DNA of 64,000 nucleotides. It comes from Chromatocurvus halotolerans. GTDB lineage: Bacteria; Pseudomonadota; Gammaproteobacteria; Pseudomonadales; Halieaceae. The stretch is from NCBI RefSeq assembly GCF_004340525.1, contig NZ_SLWX01000004.1, positions 124,001 to 188,000 on the forward strand, given 5' to 3'. Shown here piece by piece: positions 19,213 through 28,041 of this stretch. The translations under genes were made by a program, and so were the position numbers. The notes under the pieces are model-generated. The model ran no database searches. It was not told where the DNA came from and was given only the letters and a program-made list of their open reading frames with translations. The stretch's first letter is position 1. Every line of letters starts with the position of its first letter.

Positions 19213-20814
19213 CTACTCAAGGACCAGCGGCACGGCTTCCGCCTGCAGACCGCGACGCAGCGGCTGCAGCTGCTGTTCGTAACGCCGCCAGCGTCCGACA
19301 GATCGCGTGTGCGCCGCCTCGCGGACCTGGACTACGCTGGCGGTGGTCACTGCCGAGCTCTGGCGATGGAAATCGAGGCAGGCATCGTCCCAGGGCAGCC
19401 CCAGGAAGTGCATCAGCTCTCGCGCCTGCGGCTCCGGATCACCGACGACCTGTTCATAGGTAATGTCGTGAAAACGCCCGCCAAAGCGCGATCGCCACTG
19501 TGCCATGAGCCGGTAGTAGCGTGCGTGATGACGCGCCATCTCATCCTGGCGGTAGGAGTGCGGATAGGCGTCGGCAAACAGCTGCTTGAAGCTGGCAAAA
19601 CAGGCATCCATAGGGTCGCGGCGAACATGCACGATCCGGGCTCCCGGCAGCGCCGCCAGAATCAGCGGCAGATAGCGATAATTCACCGGCAGCTTGTCGA
19701 CAAAGCGCGGCAGGTGCCCGCGCAGCTTGCGCGTGGTGCTCATGTAGGCCTCGCCCAGCCTGCGCACGTCGATATCGCCGGCACGCTGCACCAGTTCCGC
19801 ACTGTTGCGCCGGGTACCGGTCCAGTTGAGCAGGCGGCGCAGCGAGCCATCGAACTGACGCAGTTCGCCGGCGGAGTGCACCTGTGGGTGCGCGCTGATG
19901 ATGCGTTCGATCAGCGTGGTGCCGGTGCGCGGCTGCCCGACCACGAAAATCGGTGCCCCGGTGGGGTGACCGTCGGGACGCGATGCCAGCCACTCCGCCG
20001 TGAAGGTCTGCTCCAGTGCCGCAAACATGTCGCGCTCCGCGGCCTCATCGTACGCCAGGCTCCGGCGGCGCGCCTCTGCCCCCCGGGCAAAGGCGGCAAA
20101 CGCGCCAGACCAGTCCTCAAGATCCTCGAGTTCCTTGCCCAGCGCATAGTTGAGATAGGCCTGCTCCAGCGGTGAGCGCGCGCCCTCCTGCAGCAGCGCC
20201 TGCAGCTGGTCGACGTGCTCACTGTCACGGGCACGCGCCAGGCCCGACAACAGCCAGTGCGCATTGGCATTGTCCGGACTGACCTCGAGCGCCTGAGCCA
20301 GGGTGCTCCGCGCCGCGGCAAACTCCCCCAGGAACATCTGATTGTTGGCCCGATTGAGCAGAAAGCGGAGATTCCGCGGCTGCTGCTCCAGCGCCCGCGA
20401 CAGCCATTGCGACGCCTCTGTCGGGTCGCCGAGCAGGGTGTGGACCGCGGCGATGGTGTCCTGCACCACAGGATTGCCGTCCTGGTGCGCTACTGCCTGC
20501 GCCAGGGCGTCATCCGCACGATTGACATGTCCCAAGCGCATGAACAGCCGCGCCAGCTGTGCCCAGGCCGCGCCGTGCTCCGGCTGCAGCCGGGTCACCG
20601 AGCCAAAGGCCTGCACCGCCATGCGTATGTTGTCTGTCTCGGCGGCGATCAGACCGACAAGAAAATGGCCCTCGACGAGATCGGACCTGGCCGTGAGCAG
20701 TCGCCGACAGCAGTCCGATGCGCCGGCAAAATCCCGTCGCGACAGGCGCGCGTAACCCTCGCGCAGGGTATCGCGCATCCACGGCTGCACTGCTGCTGTG
20801 CCTTCCTGTCGCAT
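19213..20814 (-). CDS. Tetratricopeptide-repeat sulfotransferase family protein
   Basis: 533 aa. The N-terminal 260 or so residues are TPR helices (for example EGHFLVGLIAAETDNIRMAVQAFG and AHWLLSGLARARDSEHVDQL). The C-terminal half is a sulfotransferase fold, with the PAPS 5'-phosphate-binding loop FVVGQPRTGTTLIERII near 288-304 and the 3'-phosphate region with HVRRDPMDACFASF further on. Such proteins are common in marine proteobacteria, and their acceptors are mostly unknown. The start is ATG 20814, because GGAG lies just upstream; GTG 20820 is also in frame. It is divergent from the membrane-protein gene and about 250 bases upstream of the TonB receptor on the same strand. Confidence 0.85.
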   Translation of the reverse strand: MRQEGTAAVQPWMRDTLREGYARLSRRDFAGASDCCRRLLTARSDLVEGHFLVGLIAAETDNIRMAVQAFGSVTRLQPEHGAAWAQLARLFMRLGHVNRADDALAQAVAHQDGNPVVQDTIAAVHTLLGDPTEASQWLSRALEQQPRNLRFLLNRANNQMFLGEFAAARSTLAQALEVSPDNANAHWLLSGLARARDSEHVDQLQALLQEGARSPLEQAYLNYALGKELEDLEDWSGAFAAFARGAEARRRSLAYDEAAERDMFAALEQTFTAEWLASRPDGHPTGAPIFVVGQPRTGTTLIERIISAHPQVHSAGELRQFDGSLRRLLNWTGTRRNSAELVQRAGDIDVRRLGEAYMSTTRKLRGHLPRFVDKLPVNYRYLPLILAALPGARIVHVRRDPMDACFASFKQLFADAYPHSYRQDEMARHHARYYRLMAQWRSRFGGRFHDITYEQVVGDPEPQARELMHFLGLPWDDACLDFHRQSSAVTTASVVQVREAAHTRSVGRWRRYEQQLQPLRRGLQAEAVPLVLE

Positions 20815-20892
20815 TCGCACTCCCGGTCATTGCTACGCCGGCGTCAAACCGGCATGTTAGCCTCTGTTTCTTCAGCCGTCAGCCGTTCCGCC

Positions 20893-21714
20893 ATGCGCCT
20901 CACCGCTCTCGACAGTCGCCGCACCTGCCTCCTCGCTCTTTGCGTGCTCGGGCCTTTACTTGCCTGGATGGGGGTGCTCGACGGGCTCTCGGAGCAGAGC
21001 GTGGACAGCGCACTGCTCGCCACCGGCGCCGCGTATGCCAGCGCCAGGGGGATCAATGCACTGGTCTCCGTGATGCAGGGCACGGAAGTGCATGCGGTCA
21101 TGCTGACGGTAGCGGCAGGTGAAGTGCTCGACCCGATTAATGATCTGATAGAGCGGATTTCCACGCTGTTCCTGTTCGCCCTGGGATCGCTGGCGCTGCA
21201 GAAGACTCTGCTGCTGCTGGCCGCAGAACGGGCGTTCAACCTGCTGCTGACGGTTGCCGCAATCGTTTCCGCGATCACGCTGCTGCAGCCGCGTCGCAAT
21301 GGCGTCGCGACCAATCTCGTGCTGCGCCTGTTTCTGGTAACGCTGTTCCTGCGCTTTGCCCTGGGCGTGAGTGCGCTGGCGAGCGGCTGGATTGACGCGG
21401 CTTTCCTCGCCGAGCGGGATAAGCGCCAGCGGGCGGCGATGGAGCACTTCCGCGGCGAACTCGCGGCCCTGGAGTCCGCCGATCCGGATCAGACCGGACA
21501 GGGCTGGCTGCAGCGTCTGCGCAACTCGGTGTCGCCCGCAGAAGTGCGCGCCCGCCTGAGCGCACTCGAGGCCCGCGTGGATGACTTCGCGGCCAGCGCC
21601 ATGACGCTGGCCATGTCGCTCCTGCTCAAGAGCATTGTGCTGCCGCTGGCATTCCTCTACGCGGTTCTGGCGGGCAGCCGCGCGCTGCTAAAGGGACCAC
21701 CGCAGCCGCGCTGA
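20893..21714 (+). CDS. Uncharacterised multi-pass membrane protein
   Basis: 273 aa from ATG 20893 (an in-frame ATG at 20854 would add 13 residues; neither has a clear ribosome site). I do not recognise a named family. There are about five hydrophobic segments: near 12-32, 80-105, 110-130, 138-160, and a final one near 238-265. A charged, probably coiled-coil stretch (about 170-235, including the segment with SALEARVDDFAASAM) lies between the last two. This layout, two membrane blocks joined by a soluble helical region, suggests a sensor-like or scaffold protein, but no catalytic domain is present. It is divergent from the TPR-sulfotransferase gene. Confidence 0.7.
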   Translation: MRLTALDSRRTCLLALCVLGPLLAWMGVLDGLSEQSVDSALLATGAAYASARGINALVSVMQGTEVHAVMLTVAAGEVLDPINDLIERISTLFLFALGSLALQKTLLLLAAERAFNLLLTVAAIVSAITLLQPRRNGVATNLVLRLFLVTLFLRFALGVSALASGWIDAAFLAERDKRQRAAMEHFRGELAALESADPDQTGQGWLQRLRNSVSPAEVRARLSALEARVDDFAASAMTLAMSLLLKSIVLPLAFLYAVLAGSRALLKGPPQPR

Positions 21715-21847
21715 GCAAAGAACTGGGCAGAAGACGGACAGTCGCGGTCCGCGCGCCGAAAGCCTCTCGTATCAATCACAAGTGCAGACCATCGCGCTGA
21801 GCGGCCGACAGCCGGCCTGCTTTCATCCATGACAGAGAGGAATACCC

Positions 21848-22357
21848 ATGAACCTGACTACCAGACTGATGACGTCCGTGGCCCTCGCGGCCAGCCTGTT
21901 CGCCGGTGGCGCCCAGGCAGATCAACAAGAAGGAGGCATGATGGGTGGCAAGCCCAGCATCGTCGAAATCGCGGTGGGCAATGATGATTTTTCAACGCTG
22001 GTTGCCGCGTTGAAGGCCGCCGGTCTTGTCGACGTGCTCTCCGGCGAGGGTCCGTTCACTGTCTTCGCACCGACCAATGCGGCCTTCGACAAGCTCCCCG
22101 AAGGTACCGTGGAGAGCCTGCTCAAGCCGGAAAACAAGCAGAAGCTGACCGACATCCTGACCTACCACGTCGTCTCCGGCAAGGTGTACGCGAGCGACGT
22201 GGTGGAGCTGAGTGAAGCTACCACCGTTCAGGGCAGCATGGTTGACATTACCGTGACCGACGACGGCGTCATGGTCGACAACGCCAATGTGGTGGCGACC
22301 GACATTGAGGCATCCAACGGCCTGATTCATGTCATCGACAGCGTCATTCTGCCGTAA
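21848..22357 (+). CDS. Secreted fasciclin (FAS1)-domain protein
   Basis: 169 aa with a classical signal peptide, predicted cut after AQA at residue 24, then one FAS1 domain (about 36-166). The two FAS1 hallmark blocks are visible: [20 protein letters not shown] near 75-94 and the H-box-like [17 protein letters not shown] near 105-121. The domain ends in [16 protein letters not shown]1 proteins mediate adhesion; bacterial single-domain versions are exported, and their roles are mostly unknown. It is a single-gene unit, bounded by the strong terminator immediately downstream. Confidence 0.9.
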   Translation: MNLTTRLMTSVALAASLFAGGAQADQQEGGMMGGKPSIVEIAVGNDDFSTLVAALKAAGLVDVLSGEGPFTVFAPTNAAFDKLPEGTVESLLKPENKQKLTDILTYHVVSGKVYASDVVELSEATTVQGSMVDITVTDDGVMVDNANVVATDIEASNGLIHVIDSVILP

Positions 22358-22385
22358 CGCCGGTTGCGTGCAGGCTGCTGCCGAG

Positions 22386-22416
22386 AGGGTGATCGCCATG
22401 CGATCGCCCTTTTTTT
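22386..22416 (+). terminator. Rho-independent terminator of the fasciclin gene
   Basis: An 11-bp stem (AGGGTGATCGC paired with GCGATCGCCCT, one G-U pair) closes a 3-base loop and is followed by a T-run (22410-22416). It begins 28 bases after the fasciclin stop codon and is the clearest intrinsic terminator in the window. Confidence 0.92.
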
Positions 22417-22428
22417 GTCGCTGCGTTA

Positions 22429-22935
22429 TCAGTGCAACCGGGCGCGGGAAGACCGCAGCCTGGGCCGGTAGCGAGGATTGATAAAGGGCCACACATCCTC
22501 GATCCAGTCTGCCAGCGCCGCCCCCAGACGTTCCTGGGATCCCGAGGCAAGCTCACTGCTTCGCACCCAGTAACGAACCTCTGCATCAAAGGTACTGCTG
22601 TCACCAGGACTGACGTAAGCGCAGCCCAGCAGCACATCCTCCGACGCAGCCAGCACCGCGTAGGCAAAGGAGGTGCGGCGTTCGAATTCCTTCTGGTGCC
22701 AGGCCAGATCGATGCGATGCTGCTCAGTGGTCAGCCCCGCTGGCCAGCCACGACCGAACAGTCCCTGCAGATGCTCACTGCTGCTGACGATGGCGTCATA
22801 ATCGGCAGCTGCGTGATCCAGCGTCAGAGCCTGAAGGCGGAATCCCGGTATCGCTACCTGTCTGGGCACCGCAAAATCCTGCGGCACGAAGGGTTTCAGT
22901 GGGGGCGCATGGGTCAGGGCAAGCAGGGTCAACAC
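22429..22935 (-). CDS. GNAT-like N-acetyltransferase domain protein
   Basis: 168 aa. It resembles the GNAT fold: a substrate-side region (DHAAADYDAIVSSSEHLQGLF), a helix with LTTEQHRIDLAWHQKEFERR, then the central strand SFAYAVLAASEDVLLGCAYVSP and VRYWVRSS. The acetyl-CoA loop is degenerate, so activity is uncertain. The start is set by sequence: the frame is open to 23013, but GTG at 22935 has AAGGAG six bases upstream (22941-22946), far better than any upstream ATG. It is convergent with the fasciclin gene across the terminator and divergent from the GPH transporter gene. Confidence 0.72.
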   Translation of the reverse strand: MLTLLALTHAPPLKPFVPQDFAVPRQVAIPGFRLQALTLDHAAADYDAIVSSSEHLQGLFGRGWPAGLTTEQHRIDLAWHQKEFERRTSFAYAVLAASEDVLLGCAYVSPGDSSTFDAEVRYWVRSSELASGSQERLGAALADWIEDVWPFINPRYRPRLRSSRARLH

Positions 22936-23069
22936 GGCATCTCCTTCTGTCGTGCAGTGAGTGTAGGGATTCGCTTCGGGGAATTCCCGCATTCCCGCTG
23001 GTGGCATGACCAAAGTTTGAACAGCTTCACACCCGATGGTCCGAACGCGGGCTGACGCGTACTAAAAGG

Positions 23070-24431
23070 ATGACTTCACACATACGCACACCCGCTGGCT
23101 CGAACAGCGCCGCCGGCCAGGTGCCGGATCCCATAACCCTGGCCGCCTTCGGCAGCCTGGCTTTCCCGCTGGCTGCGGGCTTCATTGCGCTGCAGGTGGT
23201 GGTCCCCACGTTCTATGCCCAGGCCCTGGGCATGAGCCTGACCGCGGTCGGGGCGATACTGCTGATCGCACGACTCTGGGATCTGGTCACCGACCCTCTG
23301 GTGGGTTATCTGTCCGACTACACACCGGCCCACTGGGGACGCCGCAAGAGCTGGATCGTCGCCAGCGCACCACTGATCGCGGGCTCCGTGTGGCTGCTGT
23401 TCAACCCGCCAGCATCCGTCAGCAACAGCTACCTGGTGCTGACGGCCATGGCTGTCTATATCGCAGGCACCATGAACGTGGTACCCATGAACGCCTGGGG
23501 GGCGGAACTGTCTGCGAGCTACCACCAGCGCAGTCGTATCAGCGGTGCCCGGGTCATTTTCGGTCTGAGTGGCACACTGGCGGCACTGCTGCTCATTGAC
23601 AACAGCAACAACGACACACTGCGCGACTCCCTCGCCGCCATCACCTGGCTGGTCATTGCCGGGCTTGCGGTGTCGGTGCCGCTGGCAGCCCTGCGGGTGC
23701 CCGACGCCGGTACTGCCGCCAACCGCGGCAACAGCATGCGCGGCGCCTGGGATCTCATGCGCACGCCATCGCCATTCCGGCGCCTGCTGCTGGCCTTCCT
23801 GGTAAACGGCGTTGCCAACGCCATTCCGGCCACGCTGTTTCTGCTCTACGTGACTCATGTCCTTGAGGAACCCGGCATTGCCGGCCCGATCCTGTTTCTG
23901 TATTTCCTCTGCAGCGCCATTTCCATTCCGGTCTGGGTTAGGGTCGCGCGCCGCCTGGGCAAGCACCGCACTTGGTGTCTTGCGGTTCTCGGCTCCTGTG
24001 TCTTTTTTGCCGGCGCACCCTTCCTTGGCAGCGGTGACACCCTGTACTACGTTCTGATTGTTGCCGGCACCGGTCTGATGATCGGCGCAGACCTCGCCCT
24101 GCCCAACGCGATCAATGGCGATCTGATCGAGTGGGACGACTGGCACAACAACAAACGCCGGCCCGGCCTTTTCTTCGCCCTCTGGGGAACGGCATCGAAG
24201 CTCGCCTTTGCGCTCGCCGTGGGCTTCATTTTCCCCTTACTCGACCTCGTGGGCTTCGACGCCAGCGGCGACAACAGCGACGGCATTGTCCGCACCCTGG
24301 CTATTCTGTACGCCGCACCGAGCATTGTTCTGAAGCTTTTCGCGGCCGCCATGATGCGCAATTTTCCCATTGACGAAGCCGAGCACCGACGACTGCGGGA
24401 GGCGCTGGCCGAGCGGGATGGCAGCGGGTGA
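23070..24431 (+). CDS. MFS transporter of the glycoside-pentoside-hexuronide (MelB/GPH) type
   Basis: 453 aa, 12 predicted transmembrane helices. The GPH signature is visible after helix 2: ARLWDLVTDPLVGYLSDYTPAHWGRRKSWIV (about 68-98), with the aspartates and the basic GRRK loop expected of Na+/H+-coupled sugar symporters. A second conserved region is GADLALPNAINGDLIEWDDWHNNKRRPGLFFALWGTASKLAFAL (about 333-376). Substrate unknown. The annotated ATG abuts an AAAAGG sequence that is too close to act as a normal ribosome site, so the true start may be slightly later. The thioesterase, antiporter and FAH genes follow closely on the same strand. Confidence 0.88.
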   Translation: MTSHIRTPAGSNSAAGQVPDPITLAAFGSLAFPLAAGFIALQVVVPTFYAQALGMSLTAVGAILLIARLWDLVTDPLVGYLSDYTPAHWGRRKSWIVASAPLIAGSVWLLFNPPASVSNSYLVLTAMAVYIAGTMNVVPMNAWGAELSASYHQRSRISGARVIFGLSGTLAALLLIDNSNNDTLRDSLAAITWLVIAGLAVSVPLAALRVPDAGTAANRGNSMRGAWDLMRTPSPFRRLLLAFLVNGVANAIPATLFLLYVTHVLEEPGIAGPILFLYFLCSAISIPVWVRVARRLGKHRTWCLAVLGSCVFFAGAPFLGSGDTLYYVLIVAGTGLMIGADLALPNAINGDLIEWDDWHNNKRRPGLFFALWGTASKLAFALAVGFIFPLLDLVGFDASGDNSDGIVRTLAILYAAPSIVLKLFAAAMMRNFPIDEAEHRRLREALAERDGSG

Positions 24432-24477
24432 TGTAGTATGAACGCCGGACGCAGTCGAACCGCTTACGGGGTCAGTC

Positions 24478-24918
24478 GTGGAAGATACGCAACGCTTCAC
24501 TGTCATGCACAGCGAAACCATCAAGGTACGGTTTCGCGACACCGATGCACAGGGACATCTGTATTTCGCCAACTACCTCGTGTACGCGGATGAGGCCTCC
24601 GGCGCCTTGATGAGCAGCCTCGGGTTCAACTGGATCGACCCGGCGCAGGCACCCTGCTTCGTCTTTACCGCGAACATCAACTGCGACTACCTGCACGAGT
24701 GCCGCATGGATGACATGGTGCGGGTCGATGTAGGTTACCAGCGCCTTGGCAACAGCAGCGCCACCCTGGGCTTTGACATGCACGAGCAGCGCAGCGGCAC
24801 GCGGCTGGTGCGGGGTACCATCACGCAGGTCTTTGTCGACAAGACAAGCCGCAAACCCTGCGCCATTCCAGAGGCACTGCGCCGGCACCTGGTGGCCGCC
24901 TCACCGGCGCTGGCGTAG
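24478..24918 (+). CDS. Acyl-CoA thioesterase, 4HBT hot-dog family
   Basis: 146 aa single hot-dog domain with the family motif VRFRDTDAQGHLYFANYLVY at residues 17-36; the aspartate in DTDAQGH is the usual catalytic residue of 4-hydroxybenzoyl-CoA-thioesterase-like enzymes. It hydrolyses acyl-CoA or acyl-ACP thioesters in the cytosol; chain specificity cannot be read. The start is GTG 24478, with ATG 24505 the alternative. It ends 6 bases before the CPA1 antiporter gene, so the two are co-transcribed. Confidence 0.87.
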   Translation: MEDTQRFTVMHSETIKVRFRDTDAQGHLYFANYLVYADEASGALMSSLGFNWIDPAQAPCFVFTANINCDYLHECRMDDMVRVDVGYQRLGNSSATLGFDMHEQRSGTRLVRGTITQVFVDKTSRKPCAIPEALRRHLVAASPALA

Positions 24919-24924
24919 CCGACG

Positions 24925-26721
24925 GTGGACCAGAACCTGCTCTACATCCTGGCCGCGGTACTGGTGCTCGGGGTCGGTGCCCAGTGGCTGTCCTGGCGCC
25001 TGAAACAGCCGTCGATCCTGGCCCTGCTCATCCTCGGCATTGTCGCCGGCCCGGTCACCGGACTGCTGCGCCCCGACGAACAGTTCGGTGATCTTCTCTT
25101 CCCCCTGGTGTCACTGGGTGTCGCGCTGGTGCTCTTTGAGGGCGGCATGACGCTCAACTTCCGCGACCTCCGCGGCCATGGCCGGGCGGTGACCAACCTC
25201 GTCAGCTGGGGCGCGCTGCTGAACTGGCTGCTCATGGCGCTGGGCTGCTGGTGGCTGGCTGGCTTCTCGCCGGAAATCGCCTTCCTGTTCGCCGCGCTGG
25301 TGGTGGTCACCGGCCCCACCGTGATCAATCCGCTGCTGCGCACAATGCGGGCGAAAGCGGACGTCAGCCAGGTGCTGCGCTGGGAAGGCATTCTGATCGA
25401 CCCGGTGGGGGCGCTGCTGGCGGTCCTGGTCTTTCAGTACCTGGTGTCCGGCACCGACTCCTGGCAGGTATTTGCCGGCAGCATCGGCGTCGGCCTTGCC
25501 GCCGGTTTTGCCGGCGCCTTCACCCTGGGCTTCGTGCTGCGCCGCCACTGGGTCCCGGAATACCTGGTCAATGTGGTAACGCTGGCCTGGGTGGTGATGA
25601 TGTTCGCCGGCAGCGATTTCGTCGCCCACGAGTCCGGCCTGCTCACGGTCACCGTCATGGGGATCTGGCTGGGCAACATGAAAGACGTGGGCGTCAGCGA
25701 AATACTGAGTTTCAAGGAAAGCCTGTCGATACTCATCATCTCCATGCTGTTCATCGTCCTCGGTGCCCGGGTGGATCCCATGGACATTCTCGCCACCGGC
25801 TGGAGCGGCGTGATTGTCCTGGCGGTGGTGCTGCTGGCCAGGCCGATCGTGGTCTGGGCCTCCACCCTTGGCGGCAGCTACAGCTGGCGACAGAAAGCGC
25901 TGCTCAGCTGGGTGGCACCGCGCGGCATTGTTGCCGCGGCGGTATCGTCGCTGTTTGCGCTGCGTCTGGCTGACGCCGGATACCCGGGCGCGACGGACCT
26001 GGTGGCCTATACCTTCCTGGTGATTATCGCAACGGTGGTCCTGCAAAGCCTCACGGCGCGCCTGGCCACGCGATGGCTCGGCCTTGCCGAGGCGGAGCCG
26101 AACGGTATGCTCATCGTAGGCGCCAACCCGGTGGCGCGTGCCGTCGGCCATGCCCTGCAGCAGCAGGGCTTCCGGGTGAAGCTGGCGGACACCTCCTACG
26201 AGGAAATCCGCAGCGCGCGAATGGCGGGGCTCGAGACCTACTACGGCGATCCCATCTCGTCCCACGCCGACCGCTACCTCGAGCTGGTCGGTATCGGCCG
26301 CCTGTTTGCCATGTCGCGGCGCCCGCGCTGGAATACCCTTGCCTGCATGAAATATCGCACGGAATTTGGCCCCACCCGCGTCTTCAGCCTGCGCAATGAC
26401 GAGGACAGGGAGACCTCAGAGCGCGAGAAGCTCGCCGACGAATACCGAGTGCCGCGCCTGTTCCAGGACGACGTGACCTACCAGAAGCTGGCAAGCCTGC
26501 TGGCCCGTGGCGCTGAGGTAAAAACGATAAACCTGACGGACGAATTCGACGTGGCTGCCTACCGCGAGAAAAACGCCAGTAATCTCCTCCCGCTCTTCTC
26601 GATCGACGGCAACGGCAAGCTGCGCGTGCTCAACGAGGAGGCGCAGCCTGATGCCGCGACCAGTGGCAGGCTCGTGGCTCTGGTCTGGCCGATTGACGAT
26701 CACCCGGTGGAGGAAACATGA
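24925..26721 (+). CDS. CPA1-type cation:proton antiporter with C-terminal TrkA-N-like domain
   Basis: 598 aa. The N-terminal 390 residues are a Na+/H+-exchanger membrane domain (about 12 helices; VLFEGGMTLNFRDLRGHG and VVTGPTVINPLL are typical NhaP-like motifs). From about 393 a Rossmann-type TrkA-N module begins (GMLIVGANPVARAVGHALQQ, then KLADTSYEEIRSARMAGLETYYGDPIS). Its first glycine motif is partly degenerate. This suggests control by nucleotide or another ligand. GTG 24925 is the start, 6 bases after the thioesterase stop. Its TGA overlaps the next gene's ATG. Confidence 0.9.
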   Translation: MDQNLLYILAAVLVLGVGAQWLSWRLKQPSILALLILGIVAGPVTGLLRPDEQFGDLLFPLVSLGVALVLFEGGMTLNFRDLRGHGRAVTNLVSWGALLNWLLMALGCWWLAGFSPEIAFLFAALVVVTGPTVINPLLRTMRAKADVSQVLRWEGILIDPVGALLAVLVFQYLVSGTDSWQVFAGSIGVGLAAGFAGAFTLGFVLRRHWVPEYLVNVVTLAWVVMMFAGSDFVAHESGLLTVTVMGIWLGNMKDVGVSEILSFKESLSILIISMLFIVLGARVDPMDILATGWSGVIVLAVVLLARPIVVWASTLGGSYSWRQKALLSWVAPRGIVAAAVSSLFALRLADAGYPGATDLVAYTFLVIIATVVLQSLTARLATRWLGLAEAEPNGMLIVGANPVARAVGHALQQQGFRVKLADTSYEEIRSARMAGLETYYGDPISSHADRYLELVGIGRLFAMSRRPRWNTLACMKYRTEFGPTRVFSLRNDEDRETSEREKLADEYRVPRLFQDDVTYQKLASLLARGAEVKTINLTDEFDVAAYREKNASNLLPLFSIDGNGKLRVLNEEAQPDAATSGRLVALVWPIDDHPVEET

Positions 26722-27356
26722 ATACGGTCATTGTCGGCGACGGCATCGCAACACCCTCGAAGATTGTCTGCGTGGGCCGCAACTATGCCCGCCATATCGA
26801 GGAGCTTGGCAACGCGGTGCCGGACAGCCCCGTGATCTTCCTGAAACCAAATTCCGCAATTGGCGGTGAGCTGCGCGCCAGTCTGCAGGGCGAGCCGCTG
26901 CATTACGAGGGCGAAATCGCCTTCATGGTCACTGGCGGTCGTCTGGCGGCGGTCGGCTTCGGCCTCGACCTCACGCGCCGCGAGCTGCAGTCGAGCCTGA
27001 AGTCCCGCGGCCTGCCCTGGGAAAGGGCCAAGGCGTTCGACGGCGCCGCGCTTTTCAGTCCCTTTATGCCCCTCTCCGTCGCTATCGAGTCGCTGGAAGT
27101 GCAGCTTTGCATTGACGGCACGGAGCGACAGCGCGGTCAGGCCTCCCTGATGCTGTACTCTCCGGCAATCATCCTTGAAACGCTGTCGAGCTTCATGACC
27201 CTCGAGGACGGCGACATCATCATGACCGGCACGCCCGAGGGGGTCGGACCGGTAACACCGGGTGCAGACTTCCATGGCCGCATTCTTGCCGACGGCGTGG
27301 TGCAGGCGGAGGGGCGCTGGCGCGCCCTTGTGGGGTCAGGTCCCGATGGGACCTGA
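26718..27356 (+). CDS. Fumarylacetoacetate-hydrolase-family protein (acylpyruvase-like)
   Basis: 212 aa single-domain FAH protein of the YcgM/FAHD1 type, which hydrolyse or decarboxylate acylpyruvates and related 2-oxoacids. Visible features are KIVCVGRNYARHIEELGN (15-32), FLKPNSAI, and the metal-binding acidic residues around LHYEGEIAFMV (about 61-71). GDIIMTGTPEGVGPVTPGD-like sequence near 170-185 holds the conserved C-terminal loop. It starts with a 4-base overlap with the antiporter gene. The last eight codons and the TGA stop lie inside a 31-bp palindromic repeat (27331-27361), so the natural C-terminus has been replaced or extended by repeat sequence. The fold appears complete before that point. 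Confidence 0.88.
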   Translation: MNTVIVGDGIATPSKIVCVGRNYARHIEELGNAVPDSPVIFLKPNSAIGGELRASLQGEPLHYEGEIAFMVTGGRLAAVGFGLDLTRRELQSSLKSRGLPWERAKAFDGAALFSPFMPLSVAIESLEVQLCIDGTERQRGQASLMLYSPAIILETLSSFMTLEDGDIIMTGTPEGVGPVTPGADFHGRILADGVVQAEGRWRALVGSGPDGT

Positions 27357-27361
27357 CCCCA
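27331..27361. repeat. REP-like 31-bp palindrome, copy 1
   Basis: Perfect 14-bp arms (TGGGGTCAGGTCCC at 27331-27344 and GGGACCTGACCCCA at 27348-27361) around GAT. The same length and GTCAGGTCC core occur at 48116-48146. It overlaps the end of the FAH-family gene and encodes its stop codon. The form matches intergenic palindromes that RAYT-type transposases mobilise in proteobacteria; no such transposase gene is in this window. Confidence 0.88.
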
Positions 27362-27438
27362 GCAAAGGACTTCGGTGATGGATTGTACTGAGCGAGCAAT
27401 TACAGTAGCGTTGAGGCAATCGTTCCGAGTTGCCTGCC

Positions 27439-27990
27439 ATGCAAGCAATACTGAAACTGGATCTCGCGGGACAGCCCCGCGGCTGGATGAGTCTGCACGA
27501 AGCCATCACGGCTTACGCCCGCGGCGACGTGGTTTACGGCATCGGGGAGCCCCTGCCGCCGGTCTTCGGTGGCGTCCAGCGCTGCAGCGGCGAGCGCTCG
27601 CGCATGGACGTACAGCCCATTGTTGCCCTCGGCGGCCGTATCGTCTCCAATTTTTCGCCGCCGCTGTGCAACCGCACGCTGTTCCGTCGCGACGATCAGC
27701 GCTGTCTTTACTGCGGCAACCGTTTCCAGCGCAGCGAACTCACCCGCGACCATGTGCTTCCGGTGTCACGCGGCGGCGGGGATCGCTGGGAGAACGTGGT
27801 TGCCGCCTGCAAGCGCTGCAACTGGCAGAAAGACAACAAGACACCGGAGGAAGCCCACATGCCGCTGCTCGCCGTGCCGTTCCGGCCAAACCCCTATGAG
27901 TGGCACTTCCTGGCCAAGGAACGCATCCTCTCCGACCAGATGGAGTACCTGTCCCGACAGTTCAAGGCCGAGCGCGACTGGGCCCATTAA
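27439..27990 (+). CDS. HNH endonuclease
   Basis: 183 aa. The HNH module occupies about residues 88-140: a first zinc pair in CLYCGN, the catalytic histidine in LTRDHVLPVSRGGGDRWENVVAACKRCN, then a second cysteine pair and KDNKTPEE. The N-terminal region resembles the leader found on genomic stand-alone HNH proteins of gammaproteobacteria (KLDLAGQPRGWMSLHEAITAYARGDVV). No intron, intein or phage gene is nearby, so it looks like a resident nuclease of unknown role. I chose ATG 27439 over the in-frame TTG at 27430. Confidence 0.88.
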   Translation: MQAILKLDLAGQPRGWMSLHEAITAYARGDVVYGIGEPLPPVFGGVQRCSGERSRMDVQPIVALGGRIVSNFSPPLCNRTLFRRDDQRCLYCGNRFQRSELTRDHVLPVSRGGGDRWENVVAACKRCNWQKDNKTPEEAHMPLLAVPFRPNPYEWHFLAKERILSDQMEYLSRQFKAERDWAH

Positions 27991-28041
27991 GCCTGCTGCC
28001 ATCCTCAGTCGCTGTCGATTCCCGGGAATGATGCCCAGCGC

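Noticed and set aside
27439-27990. HNH nuclease as part of a mobile intron, phage or restriction system
   Set aside because: No methyltransferase, phage or intron-like sequence is adjacent, and flanking genes are ordinary chromosomal ones.
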